A stretch of 64,000 nucleotides of DNA from Alkaliphilus metalliredigens QYMF (GTDB lineage Bacteria > Bacillota > Clostridia > Peptostreptococcales > Natronincolaceae), in the NCBI RefSeq assembly GCF_000016985.1, contig NC_009633.1, positions 1,488,001 through 1,552,000 of the forward strand. Direction: 5' to 3'. This document shows, piece by piece, positions 36,153-45,375 of the stretch (the first letter of the stretch is position 1; each line of letters begins with the position of its first letter). The notes beneath the pieces were generated by a model. It searched no databases, was not told the DNA's origin, and was given only the letters and a program-made list of their open reading frames with translations. The position numbers and the translations under genes are program-made.

Positions 36153-37011
36153 AATAAAAATAGCAGTGCTCAGTGGTAAAGGAGGCACTGGAAAAACACT
36201 TGTAGCGGTCAACTTGGCAGCCATAGCTAAAAACTCTGTTTACATAGATTGTGATGTGGAAGAGCCTAATGGCCACTTGTTTTTTAAGCCTGAACAGCTA
36301 AAACGGCATGATATTTCTGTGAAAATTCCAGTTGTAGATGAAAAGCTTTGCACTGGATGTCGTAGCTGTGTGGCGTTTTGCAAGTTCAATGCATTGGCTT
36401 ACATCAATCATAAACTGATGGTTTTTGATGAAATTTGTCATTCTTGTGGTGGTTGCAGCTTGTTTTGTCCAGAAAAAGCTTTATCCGAAAGGGAAAAGGT
36501 AATTGGAGTGGTTCAAAATGGAAAATCTGAAGATGTCAGGGTCATTTCAGGAATTATGAATGTAGGGGAAACATCAGGTGTTCCAATAATCAAAGAGATA
36601 TTGAAATATGCTAATGAATATCAAGACATTACGGTAATAGACTGCCCACCGGGGAGTGCCTGCACCGTAATGGAAAGCATAAAAGATGCTGATTATTGTA
36701 TTTTAGTAGCAGAACCAACTTTGTTTGGGGTTCATAATTTGAATATGGTGCATGACTTGGTAACGCTTTTTAATAAACCATATGGGGTGGTGTTGAATAA
36801 ATGTGTTCAAAGCGAAAATCCAGCTGAAACCTATTGTACTGAAAAGAATATCAACGTTTTAGGTAAAATTCTTTTTGACAATGAACTGGGGACAATTAAT
36901 TCCAATGGGTTAATTGCTATTAGACAGAGCGATAAATATTTCGACGTCTTCAATCAATTGCTACACAAGGTAAGTGAGGAGGTGCAACATGAAACAGTTG
37001 TTAATCCTTAG
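36139..37011 (+). CDS. MinD/ParA-like P-loop ATPase with inserted 2[4Fe-4S] ferredoxin domain (1)
   Basis: The deviant Walker A motif KGGTGKT follows KIAVLSG, and the ferredoxin insert has CTGCRSCVAFCKFNA and CHSCGGCSLFC-P. A DCPPGSACTVMES switch and EPTLFGVHNL follow. This matches the paired MinD/ferredoxin ATPases that accompany NifX-like proteins. ATG 36139 gives about 290 residues. GGAGGG at 36141-36146 is better spaced for an ATA codon at 36154, which begins the conserved IKIAVLSGKGG, so initiation at a non-standard codon is possible. Confidence 0.88.
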   Translation: MEGTKIKIAVLSGKGGTGKTLVAVNLAAIAKNSVYIDCDVEEPNGHLFFKPEQLKRHDISVKIPVVDEKLCTGCRSCVAFCKFNALAYINHKLMVFDEICHSCGGCSLFCPEKALSEREKVIGVVQNGKSEDVRVISGIMNVGETSGVPIIKEILKYANEYQDITVIDCPPGSACTVMESIKDADYCILVAEPTLFGVHNLNMVHDLVTLFNKPYGVVLNKCVQSENPAETYCTEKNINVLGKILFDNELGTINSNGLIAIRQSDKYFDVFNQLLHKVSEEVQHETVVNP

Positions 37012-37849
37012 CGGCAAAGGTGGAACAGGAAAAACCACCATGGCCACAGCATTCATCAAGCTATCCAGTGCGACAGCTTACGCTGATTGTGATGTGGATG
37101 CACCAAATCTACATTTATTGATGCATCAATCCGCAAAGGCTATAGAATCTGATTACTTTGGTATGCCAAAGGCAGAAATTAATTCTCAAATATGTGTTCA
37201 GTGTGATCTTTGTAGAGAGAATTGTCGCTTTGATGCAATCAATTTCGATGATGGCTATCATGTAGACCCATTTGTTTGTGAAGGTTGTGGTGTTTGTGAA
37301 GAACTTTGTCCTGTAGGGGCAGTATCTTTAAAGCCTGAAAAAGCAGGAGATTTAATGCTATACAAAGAAGATGTTGTCTTTTCGAGGGCCCAACTAAAAA
37401 TGGGCAGTGGTACCTCTGGGATGTTGGTTACGGAAGTTAAAAAAAGCATGAAGTCTGCTGCTGAGGATGCTGAGTTCGCCATCATAGACGGCTCCCCAGG
37501 AATAGGTTGTCCAGTGATTGCGTCCCTCAGTGGTGTTGATATGGTATTAATTGTTGCAGAGCCATCCATTTCTGGAATAAGGGACATGGAACGTATTATT
37601 GAAACGGCTAGGAAGTTTCAAGCAAGAATTGCTGTTTGTACAAACAAATTTGATACCAATATAGAAATTGCTGAAAGTATAGAGGCATTTTGCAAAAAAA
37701 ATAATTTGCCCTTTGTTGGGAGAGTGCCATTTGACCTAGAAGCAGTAGAAGCTATTAATAAGGGGAACAGCATTATAGACAGTGATAGTACTTCAGGTTT
37801 TGCAACAAGAGTGGTTTATAAAAGAACAATGGAATTGCTTTCTAAATAA
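36989..37849 (+). CDS. MinD/ParA-like P-loop ATPase with inserted 2[4Fe-4S] ferredoxin domain (2)
   Basis: ATG 36989 follows GAGGAGGT and overlaps the previous gene by 23 bases. KQLLILSGKGGTGKTTMATA holds the Walker A motif; the ferredoxin insert has CVQCDLCRENCRFDA and CEGCGVCEELCPVGA. IIDGSPGIGCPVIASLSGVD and EPSISGIRDMER complete the fold. It is a paralogue of the preceding ATPase and the two probably form a heterodimer, as paired genes in this context suggest. 286 residues. It acts in the cytoplasm, probably in metal-cluster handling; that role is inferred. Confidence 0.9.
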   Translation: MKQLLILSGKGGTGKTTMATAFIKLSSATAYADCDVDAPNLHLLMHQSAKAIESDYFGMPKAEINSQICVQCDLCRENCRFDAINFDDGYHVDPFVCEGCGVCEELCPVGAVSLKPEKAGDLMLYKEDVVFSRAQLKMGSGTSGMLVTEVKKSMKSAAEDAEFAIIDGSPGIGCPVIASLSGVDMVLIVAEPSISGIRDMERIIETARKFQARIAVCTNKFDTNIEIAESIEAFCKKNNLPFVGRVPFDLEAVEAINKGNSIIDSDSTSGFATRVVYKRTMELLSK

Positions 37850-37883
37850 AGTTAACGAACTTATAAACGAGGAGGAAATGAAT

Positions 37884-38240
37884 ATGAAAATTGCAGTTGC
37901 AAGTGAACAAAACAAGGTAACGGGGCATTTTGGTCATTGTGAGAACTTTAATATTTACATTGCAGAGAATAGTAAGATTGTTAAGAGTGAAACTGTAGCA
38001 AATCCAGGTCATAAACCGGGATTTTTGCCAAATTTCTTAAATGATCTTGGTGTTAACGTCATCATTTCTGGTGGGATGGGCGGTGGTGCTGTTGACATAT
38101 TTAATGAAAAAGGAATTGAAGTGATTGTTGGTGCAAAGGGAGAAGCGAAAAATGCAGTGGAACTCTATTTACAAGGCCAACTGAAGTCGACAGGCTCTGT
38201 GTGTCATGAACATCAACATCATGATGATTGTAGAGATTAA
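37884..38240 (+). CDS. NifX/NifB-like protein 2 with histidine/cysteine-rich tail
   Basis: ATG 37884 is 8 bases after GGAGG (37871-37875). The 118-residue protein has MKIAVASEQNKVTGHFGHCE and LGVNVIISGGMGGGAVDIFN, then VGAKGEAKNAVELYLQGQL of the FeMo-Co-binding fold, and ends CHEHQHHDDC, a plausible metal-binding tail. With the first NifX-like protein and two ATPases it forms one operon (gaps of 2 to 50 bases). Confidence 0.88.
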   Translation: MKIAVASEQNKVTGHFGHCENFNIYIAENSKIVKSETVANPGHKPGFLPNFLNDLGVNVIISGGMGGGAVDIFNEKGIEVIVGAKGEAKNAVELYLQGQLKSTGSVCHEHQHHDDCRD

Positions 38241-38248
38241 GAAATCCT

Positions 38249-38719
38249 ATGATAAGTGTTGATATACCTGGACATGGTAAAATTGAAATTAAAAATTTAG
38301 TTTTAGATTATAACGGTACCTTAGCTAAAGATGGTATTCTAATCCCTGGTGTTCCAGAATTGATAGAGGATCTTTCACATTTGGTTGATTTATATGTCAT
38401 AACTGCAGACACATTTGGAAGTGTTGAATTTGAAATGAAGGGACTTCCAATAACAATTATTGGGATTGAAACAAAGGATGAAAGAGAAGCAAAGCTAGGG
38501 CTCATTCAAAAACTGAGTTCAAGGGTTACGGCTTCAATAGGAAATGGCAATAATGATGCATGGATGCTTGAGGAATCAAGAATTGGAATATGTATTATAG
38601 GAGAAGAAGGATGTTCCATGAAGGCAATGAATAGTGCAAACATAATCATAAGTGATATTAAAAATGCACTTGAACTATTCATCTATCCAAATAGACTTAA
38701 AGCAACATTGAGATTTTGA
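38249..38719 (+). CDS. HAD-family phosphatase, soluble P-type ATPase-like
   Basis: The 156-residue HAD core has motif I DYNGTLA (nucleophile D, with N in place of the usual second D), motif II VITADTFG and motif IV IGNGNNDAWMLEESRIGICI. This is the COG4087 type resembling the phosphorylation domain of P-type ATPases but without membrane helices. It starts 9 bases after the NifX-like gene and is probably its co-transcribed last member. Confidence 0.82.
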   Translation: MISVDIPGHGKIEIKNLVLDYNGTLAKDGILIPGVPELIEDLSHLVDLYVITADTFGSVEFEMKGLPITIIGIETKDEREAKLGLIQKLSSRVTASIGNGNNDAWMLEESRIGICIIGEEGCSMKAMNSANIIISDIKNALELFIYPNRLKATLRF

Positions 38720-39193
38720 TTTTGGTGATTTGGAAGGAGCATATCCTGAAAATTCAGCTCTAAGTAACTTAATACATACCAGGAACTTAGATATTGAAAG
38801 TCAAATCAAAAAAGCTGGAATTTAAATTTCAGCTTTTTTGATTCGGAGTTTAAAATTTGAGTAATGAATTCATGGAGGGTCCTATTTCTGTTTGCCAGTT
38901 CTTTAGACTGAGTATATTCACAAAAACCAATATTCTGTATGTTTATCAAAATGATTGAAGGTTATTGTTTTTTAATTAATGGATAAAAATAAAATTTAAT
39001 AAATTTCGTATATTTATAGCGGGTTGGGTATATTATGAATAGATCGTTACTATGGGTAAAGAAACATAAAAGGTAGATGGAAGATGAAAAAATATCGGTA
39101 AAAATTAATGTGATAATATTCAGATATATAAAGGGAAAATGTAGAAATCATAGAAGATATATAAATAGGAAAAAAGTACTAGGAGGAATTTAA
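38720..39193. other. Gene-free stretch with a terminator
   Basis: A hairpin terminator at 38806-38839 ends the cluster. The remaining 350 bases are AT-rich with no frame above about 25 codons and no recognised element. The leader of the sirtuin gene starts near its right end, with AGGAGG at 39181. Confidence 0.6.
38806..38840 (+). terminator. Rho-independent terminator of the NifX/MinD/HAD cluster
   Basis: AAAAAAGCTGGAA pairs with TTTCAGCTTTTTT around a short AT loop, and the 3' arm supplies the T run. Confidence 0.85.
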
Positions 39194-39943
39194 ATGAGTA
39201 GTGTATTCAATGGTGAAAGGATGAAGGATGGAGTCATCAAGCTGGCTTCCTTAATTAAAAAATCTAAGGACACAGTGATCCTGACTGGAGCTGGTATGGA
39301 TACGGAAAGCAATATTCCTGACTTTAGAAGTGAAAAGGGATGGTGGCGGAGTATCGATCCAAGAACCGTGGCAAACATCGATACATTTTATGAAAACTAT
39401 TCATTATTTCATGAGTTCTATGACATGCGATTAAGACTTTTAGTTGGCATTCAACCTCATAAAGGACACTATATTTTATCGGATTTAGAAAAAAAGGGAA
39501 TGATCAGAAGCATTGCCACACAAAATGTGGCAGGGTTACATGTAATGGCTGGAAGTCAAAATGTATATGAACTTCATGGAAACATCAGAAAAATTCGATG
39601 TAACAACTGTAATCATGAGGCGAGTTTAGAGCGTTTCTTGGCGGTAGAGACTTGTGGATCCTGTGGTGATAAAGGCCTAAGACCTAGCGTGATCCTATTT
39701 GGCGAGACCCTACCACCTAAAGCCTGGGATTCTGCCTTGCGGGATATTCAGAAGTGTGACCTTCTGATTGTAATTGGAACAAGTTTAGAAGTGTATCCTG
39801 TGAATCATCTTCCGATGCTAACAAAAGGAAAGAAAGTTTTTATCAATAATGAAGAGAGGAGTACTGACTATGCCTTTGATTTAACCATCATAGGAAAGGC
39901 AAAGGAAGTACTAGAAGCGTTGAATCATTATCTATTATTGTAG
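39194..39943 (+). CDS. Sirtuin (Sir2-family NAD-dependent deacylase)
   Basis: The 249-residue protein has VILTGAGMDTESNIPDFRS (NAD loop), TQNVAGLH, the catalytic histidine in VYELHGN, four zinc cysteines (C-NN-C and C-GS-C), RPSVILFGETLPPKAW, IGTSLEVYPVNHLP and FINNEE. The usual TQN-[IV]-D motif has A instead of D. That aspartate helps in NAD/nicotinamide handling in studied sirtuins, so activity may be altered. AGGAGG precedes ATG 39194. It is cytoplasmic and is a single gene. Confidence 0.88.
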   Translation: MSSVFNGERMKDGVIKLASLIKKSKDTVILTGAGMDTESNIPDFRSEKGWWRSIDPRTVANIDTFYENYSLFHEFYDMRLRLLVGIQPHKGHYILSDLEKKGMIRSIATQNVAGLHVMAGSQNVYELHGNIRKIRCNNCNHEASLERFLAVETCGSCGDKGLRPSVILFGETLPPKAWDSALRDIQKCDLLIVIGTSLEVYPVNHLPMLTKGKKVFINNEERSTDYAFDLTIIGKAKEVLEALNHYLLL

Positions 39944-40000
39944 CACTTTTTATGAAAACACATCATGATCTCCAGATCAAATCGGCATAGCTTGATAATC

Positions 40001-40031
40001 AAAGCCTTTATTTGTGAGTCTAAAGGCTTTC
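40001..40031 (+). terminator. Rho-independent terminator of the sirtuin gene
   Basis: AAAGCCTTTA (40001-40010) pairs perfectly with TAAAGGCTTT (40021-40030). The 3' arm merges into a repeat shared with 45367-45411. Confidence 0.85.
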
Positions 40032-40069
40032 TACTTATGGGATTTTCTAATAAAGGTACTCCATATAAT
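40025..40069. repeat. Direct repeat, left copy (relic of a DJ-1 gene 3' end)
   Basis: Forty-five bases match 45367-45411 at about 39 positions. On the minus strand both encode the end of a DJ-1/PfpI-type protein (here NYMEYLY-stop; there HYMEYPY-stop). Only the right copy is attached to a complete gene. Confidence 0.75.
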
Positions 40070-40254
40070 TGATTGTTTTTTATAAATTCTAAATATTTAC
40101 CCTATTTATGTTATTATGTGTTAAAATATAGAAGTGAGAAATTAGTGGAAATTTGTCGAACTAAAGCAGATCTGAATGACAACTCTTAGAAGAGTTTGAA
40201 TGGCTATTAATTCCTAATGGAGGAGTAGTGGTTAAGGGAAGGCGACACAATAAA

Positions 40255-40345
40255 CTTGATAAAGGCAAACTTATTGAAAAATAAGGACGCAAAGCTATGG
40301 ATCTAAGGGGATCTTTATTCCTATGATTGCCAGGTTGCCAAAATA
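40255..40345 (+). ncRNA. Cyclic-di-GMP-I (GEMM-I) riboswitch aptamer
   Basis: GGCAAAC, the P2 stem CTTATT-GAAA-AATAAG, GGACGCAAAGC, GGATCTAAGGGGATC and ATGATTGCCAGGTTGCC appear in GEMM-I order. It precedes the chemoreceptor gene at 40496, which is now split by an IS21 element. It is clearly related to the aptamer at 20601. Confidence 0.93.
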
Positions 40346-40393
40346 AAACTAGAAATCATAGAACAAGTATGATTTGTGGGGATTTGTTTATGC

Positions 40394-40435
40394 AGGCACC
40401 TGGGTTTTTACATAAAAAGTGGGTGTCTTTTTATG
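40394..40435 (+). terminator. Riboswitch expression platform (terminator)
   Basis: AGGCACCTGGGTTTTTA pairs with TAAAAAGTGGGTGTCTT with several G-T pairs, followed by TTTT. It lies between the aptamer and the chemoreceptor start, as expected for termination control. Confidence 0.7.
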
Positions 40436-40495
40436 TGGTTAAATAAGAGTAAAGTAAGGAATTTTATTTAAAATAAAATATGGGGGGGTTATTAA

Positions 40496-42046
40496 GTGAA
40501 AAGTATTAAAACAAAATTGATTGTCTATTTTTCTGTATTAATTTTATTTGTATCTGGAAGTTTTGCCATTGTTTCTTTAACTACAGCTGGAGATGCAGTT
40601 ACACAAGAAGTAGACAAAGCTCTGGGATTATTAGCAGAAGAAGGGAGCCGGATGATAAACGCTAGAATTGATACTCACTATGTATATATTGAAGGACTTT
40701 CGACTAGAGATTTGATAAGTAGTGAAGAGGCTTCTTTAGAAGAAAAATTAACTTTTCTAGAAGTAATAGTCCAACAGCGAGAAGATTATATTAGGATAGG
40801 CATTGTTGGTCAAGATGGATTTCTTCATTTTACAGATTCTTTCAGGACTGATGATACTGGGATCGACGTAAATATGAGAGACTACTTTACTGACTCCATG
40901 GCTGGTCGTAGAGGCATGATGCCTCCCACAGTTAGTATAAATCCAGCAGACAATGGATCTGTAGTCGTAGCTTTATCTGCTCCGATATATAATACCAACA
41001 ATGAAGTTATAGGGGGGCTTGTGGGCATTAAAGATGCCAACTTCTTAAATGCCATTTCTGATGACATGGGTTTTGGAGACATGGGGTATGCCTTCATGAT
41101 CAATGGAGAAGGTACAGTCATAGCCTATCCAGACAGAGATAGGGTAATCAATCAATGGAATCCAATTGAAGAAGTGCAGCATGCTCCCACCTTACAGTCC
41201 ATGGCAGGATTATTTGAAACAATGATTGAAGAACAAACTGGTGTCAGTAGCTATCAGTTTGAAGGAAATGATCTTTATTCGGGATACGCACCTATTGAAG
41301 GTACGGATTGGATCATGGCCATTACTGCAAATGAAGAGGAAGTATTAGGTGCTATTCCAAGACTCCAAAGAAGTATTACTTTAACTGCTGTTATTATTTT
41401 AGCCATCAGTATCGCTCTTTGTTATCTAATAGGAAATTCAATTGTAAAACCAATCATTTCAACTATAAGATATTCGGAGAGAATAGCTGATTTGGATATT
41501 ACAGAAGATATGCCAGAAGTATTGATGAAAAGAAAAGATGAGATTGGTTCCTTAGCAACTGCATTTCAGACTATTACGGACAACCTCAGGGTGTTTATCA
41601 GGCAAATCTCAGACACTTCTCAACAGGTAGCGGCCTCCTCTGAAGAGTTAACAGCCTCTAGTCAACAGTCAGCTACAGCAGCCGATGAAGTAGCTAGAAC
41701 TATTGAGGAAATTGCTAAAGGCGCTAACGACCAAGCAAAGGATACAGAAAAGGGCGTAGAGCATATTAACGAATTAGGTGACTTAATTGAAAAAGATCAG
41801 CAATTTATCAGAAATTTAAATACTTCTGCAAATGAAGTTATTAAATTAAAGGATGACGGACTAGAAATATTAAAAGAGTTGGTGAAAAAGAGCAATACGA
41901 CGAATCAATCGGCAAAGAAAGTACATGAGATTATTGTCAATACAAATGAAAGTGCAGAAAAAATAGACAGCGCTAGTCAGATGATTAAAGATATTGCAGC
42001 ACAAACAAACCTATTGGCATTAAATGCAGCCATAGAAGCAGCTAGA
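40496..42046 (+). pseudogene. Chemotaxis receptor gene, 5' part, interrupted by IS21 element
   Basis: The GTG start at 40496 follows a G-rich ribosome site. The 517 codons encode a membrane helix, a dCache-type sensor (GFGDMGYAFMINGEGTVIAY, LYSGYAPIEGTDWIM), a second helix, HAMP, and the first part of the MA signalling domain up to [15 protein letters not shown]. The insertion falls exactly inside the hairpin-tip sequence; the continuation (AGDAGKGFAVVADEIRKLAE) lies at 44814. Excising the element would restore an in-frame receptor of 674 residues. As it stands, the protein would end three residues into the element and lack the CheA/CheW contact tip. Confidence 0.93.
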
Positions 42047-42167
42047 TGTAACTGGTAAAATAAAAGGGAGAGATTTTGGCAAACAAAAACGGAGAATAAT
42101 TTCCAATTTACTACAATAATAATATCCCTTCTGGTAGAATTAGTTAGCTAGTGACACCAGAGGAGGA

Positions 42168-43742
42168 ATGAAATTGAAGGAGTGGAATATGTTTGCTGAA
42201 ATCCAAGGATACAAGTCCAAAGGACTGAATAAATCACAGGTAGCAAGGAGGCTGGAGATCGACTATAAAACAGTACATAAATATTGGGATATGACACCAG
42301 ATGAATTTGCAAGCTTAAGACAAAGAACTGAATCTAGAGAAAGGAAGGTGGACAAATATAAGGACGAAGTCTTAGCATGGATTAGAGAACATAGGGATTT
42401 ATCAAGTGCTCAAATATATGATTGGCTAGAGGAAAAATATCATGTGCTGGACTTTAAGGATAGAACTTTACGACTATATGTCAATCACTTAAGGGAAGAA
42501 CATAAGCTCCCTAAAGTAGTTTCAGCAAGGCAATTTGAGGAGGTGGATGAGCTTCCTATGGGATATCAAGCACAGGTTGACCTGGGCCAAATATGGCTAG
42601 ATAAACCTGACAAAACAAGAATCAAAGTATATTGCTTTGGTATGGTTTTATCCCATTCCAGACATAAATACATCTATTGGATAGACAAGCCCTTTACTAC
42701 CCAGACATTCATTGAGGCCCATAATAAAGCCTTTGAATATTTTGGAGGAATGCCTAAGGAGGTTGTTTATGACCAGGACAGAGTCCTAGTGGTATCAGAA
42801 AATCATGGAGATATCATATACACAGAAGGATTTCAAAACTATATTAATTCCCTTAAGTTTAAAGTGTACCTTTGCAGGGGTTATGACCCACAGAGTAAAG
42901 GGAAAATTGAAGCCGTAGTGAAATATGCCAAGTATAATTTTGCAAAGAATAGAACATTTGTAGATATTGACTCATTTAATGATGATTCGCTGAAATGGTT
43001 AGAAAGAAGAGGTAATAAAAAAGTCCATGAAACAACAAAGAAGGTACCGGCAGAAGTGTTTGCCCTGGAAAAGGAACACTTAAAGCCAATACCCACTCTA
43101 TTTGTAAACACAACTAATACAAATAGTTTAACCTATCTCGTTAGAAAAAACAATACAGTTTTTTACAAGCAAAATAGATACCAAGTCCCTACGGGAACCT
43201 ATTCTCCAGGGAAAGAGGTTAAATTAATTATTAAGAAAGATACCATGGAAATTAAGAACCAAGATACAGAACAGTTAATTATTGAACATAAAATCAGTCA
43301 GGATAAAGGAAAATTAGTGAAAATAGAGCACTATGATAGGAATGAGAGTAAACACTGTACAAGTCATGAAATCTACAACAAAGTGTTAAAAAGCTTAGAC
43401 CATACTGAAAAGGCTAATGAATTTGTTGATGTATTAAAAATAGAGAAGCCAAGACACTTTAAAGATCAATTTGCCCTAATAATGAATACAGTAAAAAACC
43501 AAGACAAATCAATTGTTCAAAGGGCATTAAGCTACTGTATTGAAAGGAAATTGTTTAGCGCAGGGCTCTTGAAGGATGCCATACAGTACTTAAAACTTGA
43601 AGAAAACAGACAACTAAATAAGAAGTACTTTAAAGCTGACATAACTACTCCTTCAAAATATCAGGATTTAAAGCCTCAAGTACGAGATATTAGAGAATAC
43701 ATGAGTGCCCTGAAGGAGGATAAAAGAAAATGGAAAAATTAG
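42168..43742 (+). CDS. istA: IS21-family transposase IstA
   Basis: The 524-residue protein has an N-terminal helix-turn-helix ([20 protein letters not shown]) and an rve-type DDE core: VDLGQIWLD (first D), [11 protein letters not shown] (second D) and [11 protein letters not shown] (E). A beta-barrel-like domain follows ([20 protein letters not shown]). ATG 42168 is only one base from AGGAGG, so TTG 42174 may be the real start. The stop overlaps istB by 13 bases. It catalyses cut-and-join transposition with IstB. No frameshift is seen. Confidence 0.95.
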   Translation: MKLKEWNMFAEIQGYKSKGLNKSQVARRLEIDYKTVHKYWDMTPDEFASLRQRTESRERKVDKYKDEVLAWIREHRDLSSAQIYDWLEEKYHVLDFKDRTLRLYVNHLREEHKLPKVVSARQFEEVDELPMGYQAQVDLGQIWLDKPDKTRIKVYCFGMVLSHSRHKYIYWIDKPFTTQTFIEAHNKAFEYFGGMPKEVVYDQDRVLVVSENHGDIIYTEGFQNYINSLKFKVYLCRGYDPQSKGKIEAVVKYAKYNFAKNRTFVDIDSFNDDSLKWLERRGNKKVHETTKKVPAEVFALEKEHLKPIPTLFVNTTNTNSLTYLVRKNNTVFYKQNRYQVPTGTYSPGKEVKLIIKKDTMEIKNQDTEQLIIEHKISQDKGKLVKIEHYDRNESKHCTSHEIYNKVLKSLDHTEKANEFVDVLKIEKPRHFKDQFALIMNTVKNQDKSIVQRALSYCIERKLFSAGLLKDAIQYLKLEENRQLNKKYFKADITTPSKYQDLKPQVRDIREYMSALKEDKRKWKN

Positions 43743-44473
43743 AATCAATAAAGGATCACGCTAAAAAACTCAAATTGAACTACTTAAATACCAATGCAGA
43801 TTCCATCGTTGAAAATGCTGACATAAACAACATTTCATATCAGAATCTTTTACTGTCAATATTAGAAAACGAAGTCGATCTCAGAGAGAAAAAGGCCCAG
43901 GAACGCAGAGTTAAGGCTGCAGGCTTTCCGGTACTTAAGACAATAGAAGAGTTCGATCTAACCTTTCAAAGATCGATTACCCAAAGACAAATCAATAGTC
44001 TTATTGAGATGGACTGGATAGATAGAATGTATAATCTAATACTTTTAGGCCCTCCAGGGGTAGGTAAAAGCCACTTGTGTATTGCATTAGGGTACAAGGC
44101 TGTAGAGATGGGCTACAAGGTTAGCTTCACCACCATGGACAATCTGATGCACTGTTTAAAAACACAGGAGATATCAAGAAAAAGCAAAGGGAAAATCAAC
44201 AATGTTTTATCTTCTAGTCTTCTGATCATCGATGAGCTAGGTTACCTCCCCATATCAAGAGAAGAAGCGAACTTGTTTTTCCAATTAATATCAGCCCTTC
44301 ATGAACAAACATCGTTAATTATTACCTCCAACAAAGGGCTTGAAGATTGGACCGAGTTATTAGGGGACCCCGCTTTAACCACGGCAGTGTTAGATAGAAT
44401 CACTTACAGATGTGAGCTATTTAATATGACAGGTAAGAGCTATAGATTAGAACATCGAGAATCATTGTTTTAA
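43730..44473 (+). CDS. istB: IS21-family helper ATPase IstB
   Basis: The 247-residue AAA+ protein has Walker [11 protein letters not shown], Walker [11 protein letters not shown] and sensor-like [11 protein letters not shown], plus [16 protein letters not shown] at the C-terminus, all typical of IstB/DnaC-like helpers. It is translated from ATG 43730 inside the end of istA after AAGGAGG. It selects target DNA and activates IstA. Confidence 0.95.
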   Translation: MEKLESIKDHAKKLKLNYLNTNADSIVENADINNISYQNLLLSILENEVDLREKKAQERRVKAAGFPVLKTIEEFDLTFQRSITQRQINSLIEMDWIDRMYNLILLGPPGVGKSHLCIALGYKAVEMGYKVSFTTMDNLMHCLKTQEISRKSKGKINNVLSSSLLIIDELGYLPISREEANLFFQLISALHEQTSLIITSNKGLEDWTELLGDPALTTAVLDRITYRCELFNMTGKSYRLEHRESLF

Positions 44474-44491
44474 TAGATGAAGGAGGCGATT

Positions 44492-44686
44492 GTGATTATG
44501 TTGTTAAGAGAGAAAGATTTAAAAAAGTATTTGTTTAGCAGAAGGATAACTATCTCTGATGGCTTAAAGCAGGAATTATTAAATGAGTATGGATCTCCTG
44601 TAGAAGATGATGAAGGTCATATTTTCGAGTATACGGAGCAAGATATTTATGAGCAAATCAGAAAAGTCATAAGAGATAAAAACTAA
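44492..44686 (+). CDS. Small third ORF inside the IS21 element
   Basis: GTG 44492 is 5 bases after AAGGAGG (44480-44486); ATG 44498 is an alternative. The product of about 64 residues (MLLREKDLKKYLFSRRITIS, ending in a charged EQDIYEQIRKVIRDKN helix) is soluble. It has no recognised family. It lies between istB and the right inverted repeat and is read in the same direction. IS21 elements usually carry only istA and istB, so this is an accessory or passenger frame. Confidence 0.55.
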   Translation: MIMLLREKDLKKYLFSRRITISDGLKQELLNEYGSPVEDDEGHIFEYTEQDIYEQIRKVIRDKN

Positions 44687-44813
44687 TATTCGTTTAATAA
44701 AGTTCAGTGATTATAAGATAAATTACAAGCAGTAGTGTATGGAGAGATTTGGAAATTACTATGGAAAACTATTTGCCAAAATTTCTCCAAAAACACTTGC
44801 CAGTTACACTAGA

Positions 44814-45287
44814 GCAGGAGATGCAGGTAAAGGATTTGCAGTAGTAGCAGATGAAATACGAAAGTTAGCAGAACAGTCTAGTGCCTTTACAGAGGAGATT
44901 GCTACTATCATCAAAGAATTAACTGATAAAACAGGAAATGCTGTTAAGACAATGCAAGAGGTCGGTAAAATCACAAAATCTCAAACAGAAAGCGTTGAAT
45001 TGACTAACGTGAAATTTAAAGGAATTGATGATGCAATAGAAGATATGAAGGGAATAATAGCAGAAATCAATGAATCAGGGCAATCAATGGAAGTTAAAAA
45101 GGATGAGATTATAAGCATTATTGAAAACCTATCCGCTATATCAGAAGAAAATGCAGCAGGAACTGAGGAAGCTGCAGCTTCAGTGGAACAACAAACTGCA
45201 GCAATGGAAGAAATCGCTAATGGCAGTGATGCATTAGCACGCTTAGCCGAGGAAATGCAAGAGAGCATCGCTAAATTTAAGTGTTAA
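44814..45287 (+). pseudogene. Chemotaxis receptor gene, 3' part
   Basis: The frame continues the receptor interrupted at 42046: AGDAGKGFAVVADEIRKLAE, then the descending helix of the MA domain with adaptation-type glutamates and ENAAGTEEAAASVEQQTAAM, ending IAKFKC at 45287. It has no promoter or start of its own in the receptor frame; a chance start within the element (44739) could express it without a sensor. Confidence 0.92.
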
Positions 45288-45335
45288 AATACAATCAGAT
45301 TTTGACGATATACAAGAAAATAATTGATATATAGT

Positions 45336-45375
45336 AAAAACCTCTTGGGTTCATTAAATCCCAAGGGGCTTTTTA
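45336..45375. terminator. Terminator of the split chemoreceptor gene
   Basis: CCTCTTGGG pairs with CCCAAGGGG around about 10 bases, followed by CTTTTTAC. Convergent with the DJ-1 gene. Confidence 0.85.

Larger units (their letters stand above)
42047..44808 (+). mobile_element. Complete IS21-family insertion sequence
   Basis: Ends are TGTAACTGG at 42047 and CCAGTTACA at 44808, with further inverted similarity (AGATTTTGGCAAA left, its complement right). It is flanked by the 5-bp direct repeat CTAGA (42042-42046 and 44809-44813). Inside are istA, istB and a third small frame. The element is 2762 bp long and looks intact. Confidence 0.95.

Noticed and set aside
44739-45287. An apparently independent receptor-like gene starting inside the IS right end
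   Set aside because: The first 25 codons are element sequence; the rest is the displaced 3' half of the receptor gene, so it is treated as part of that broken gene.
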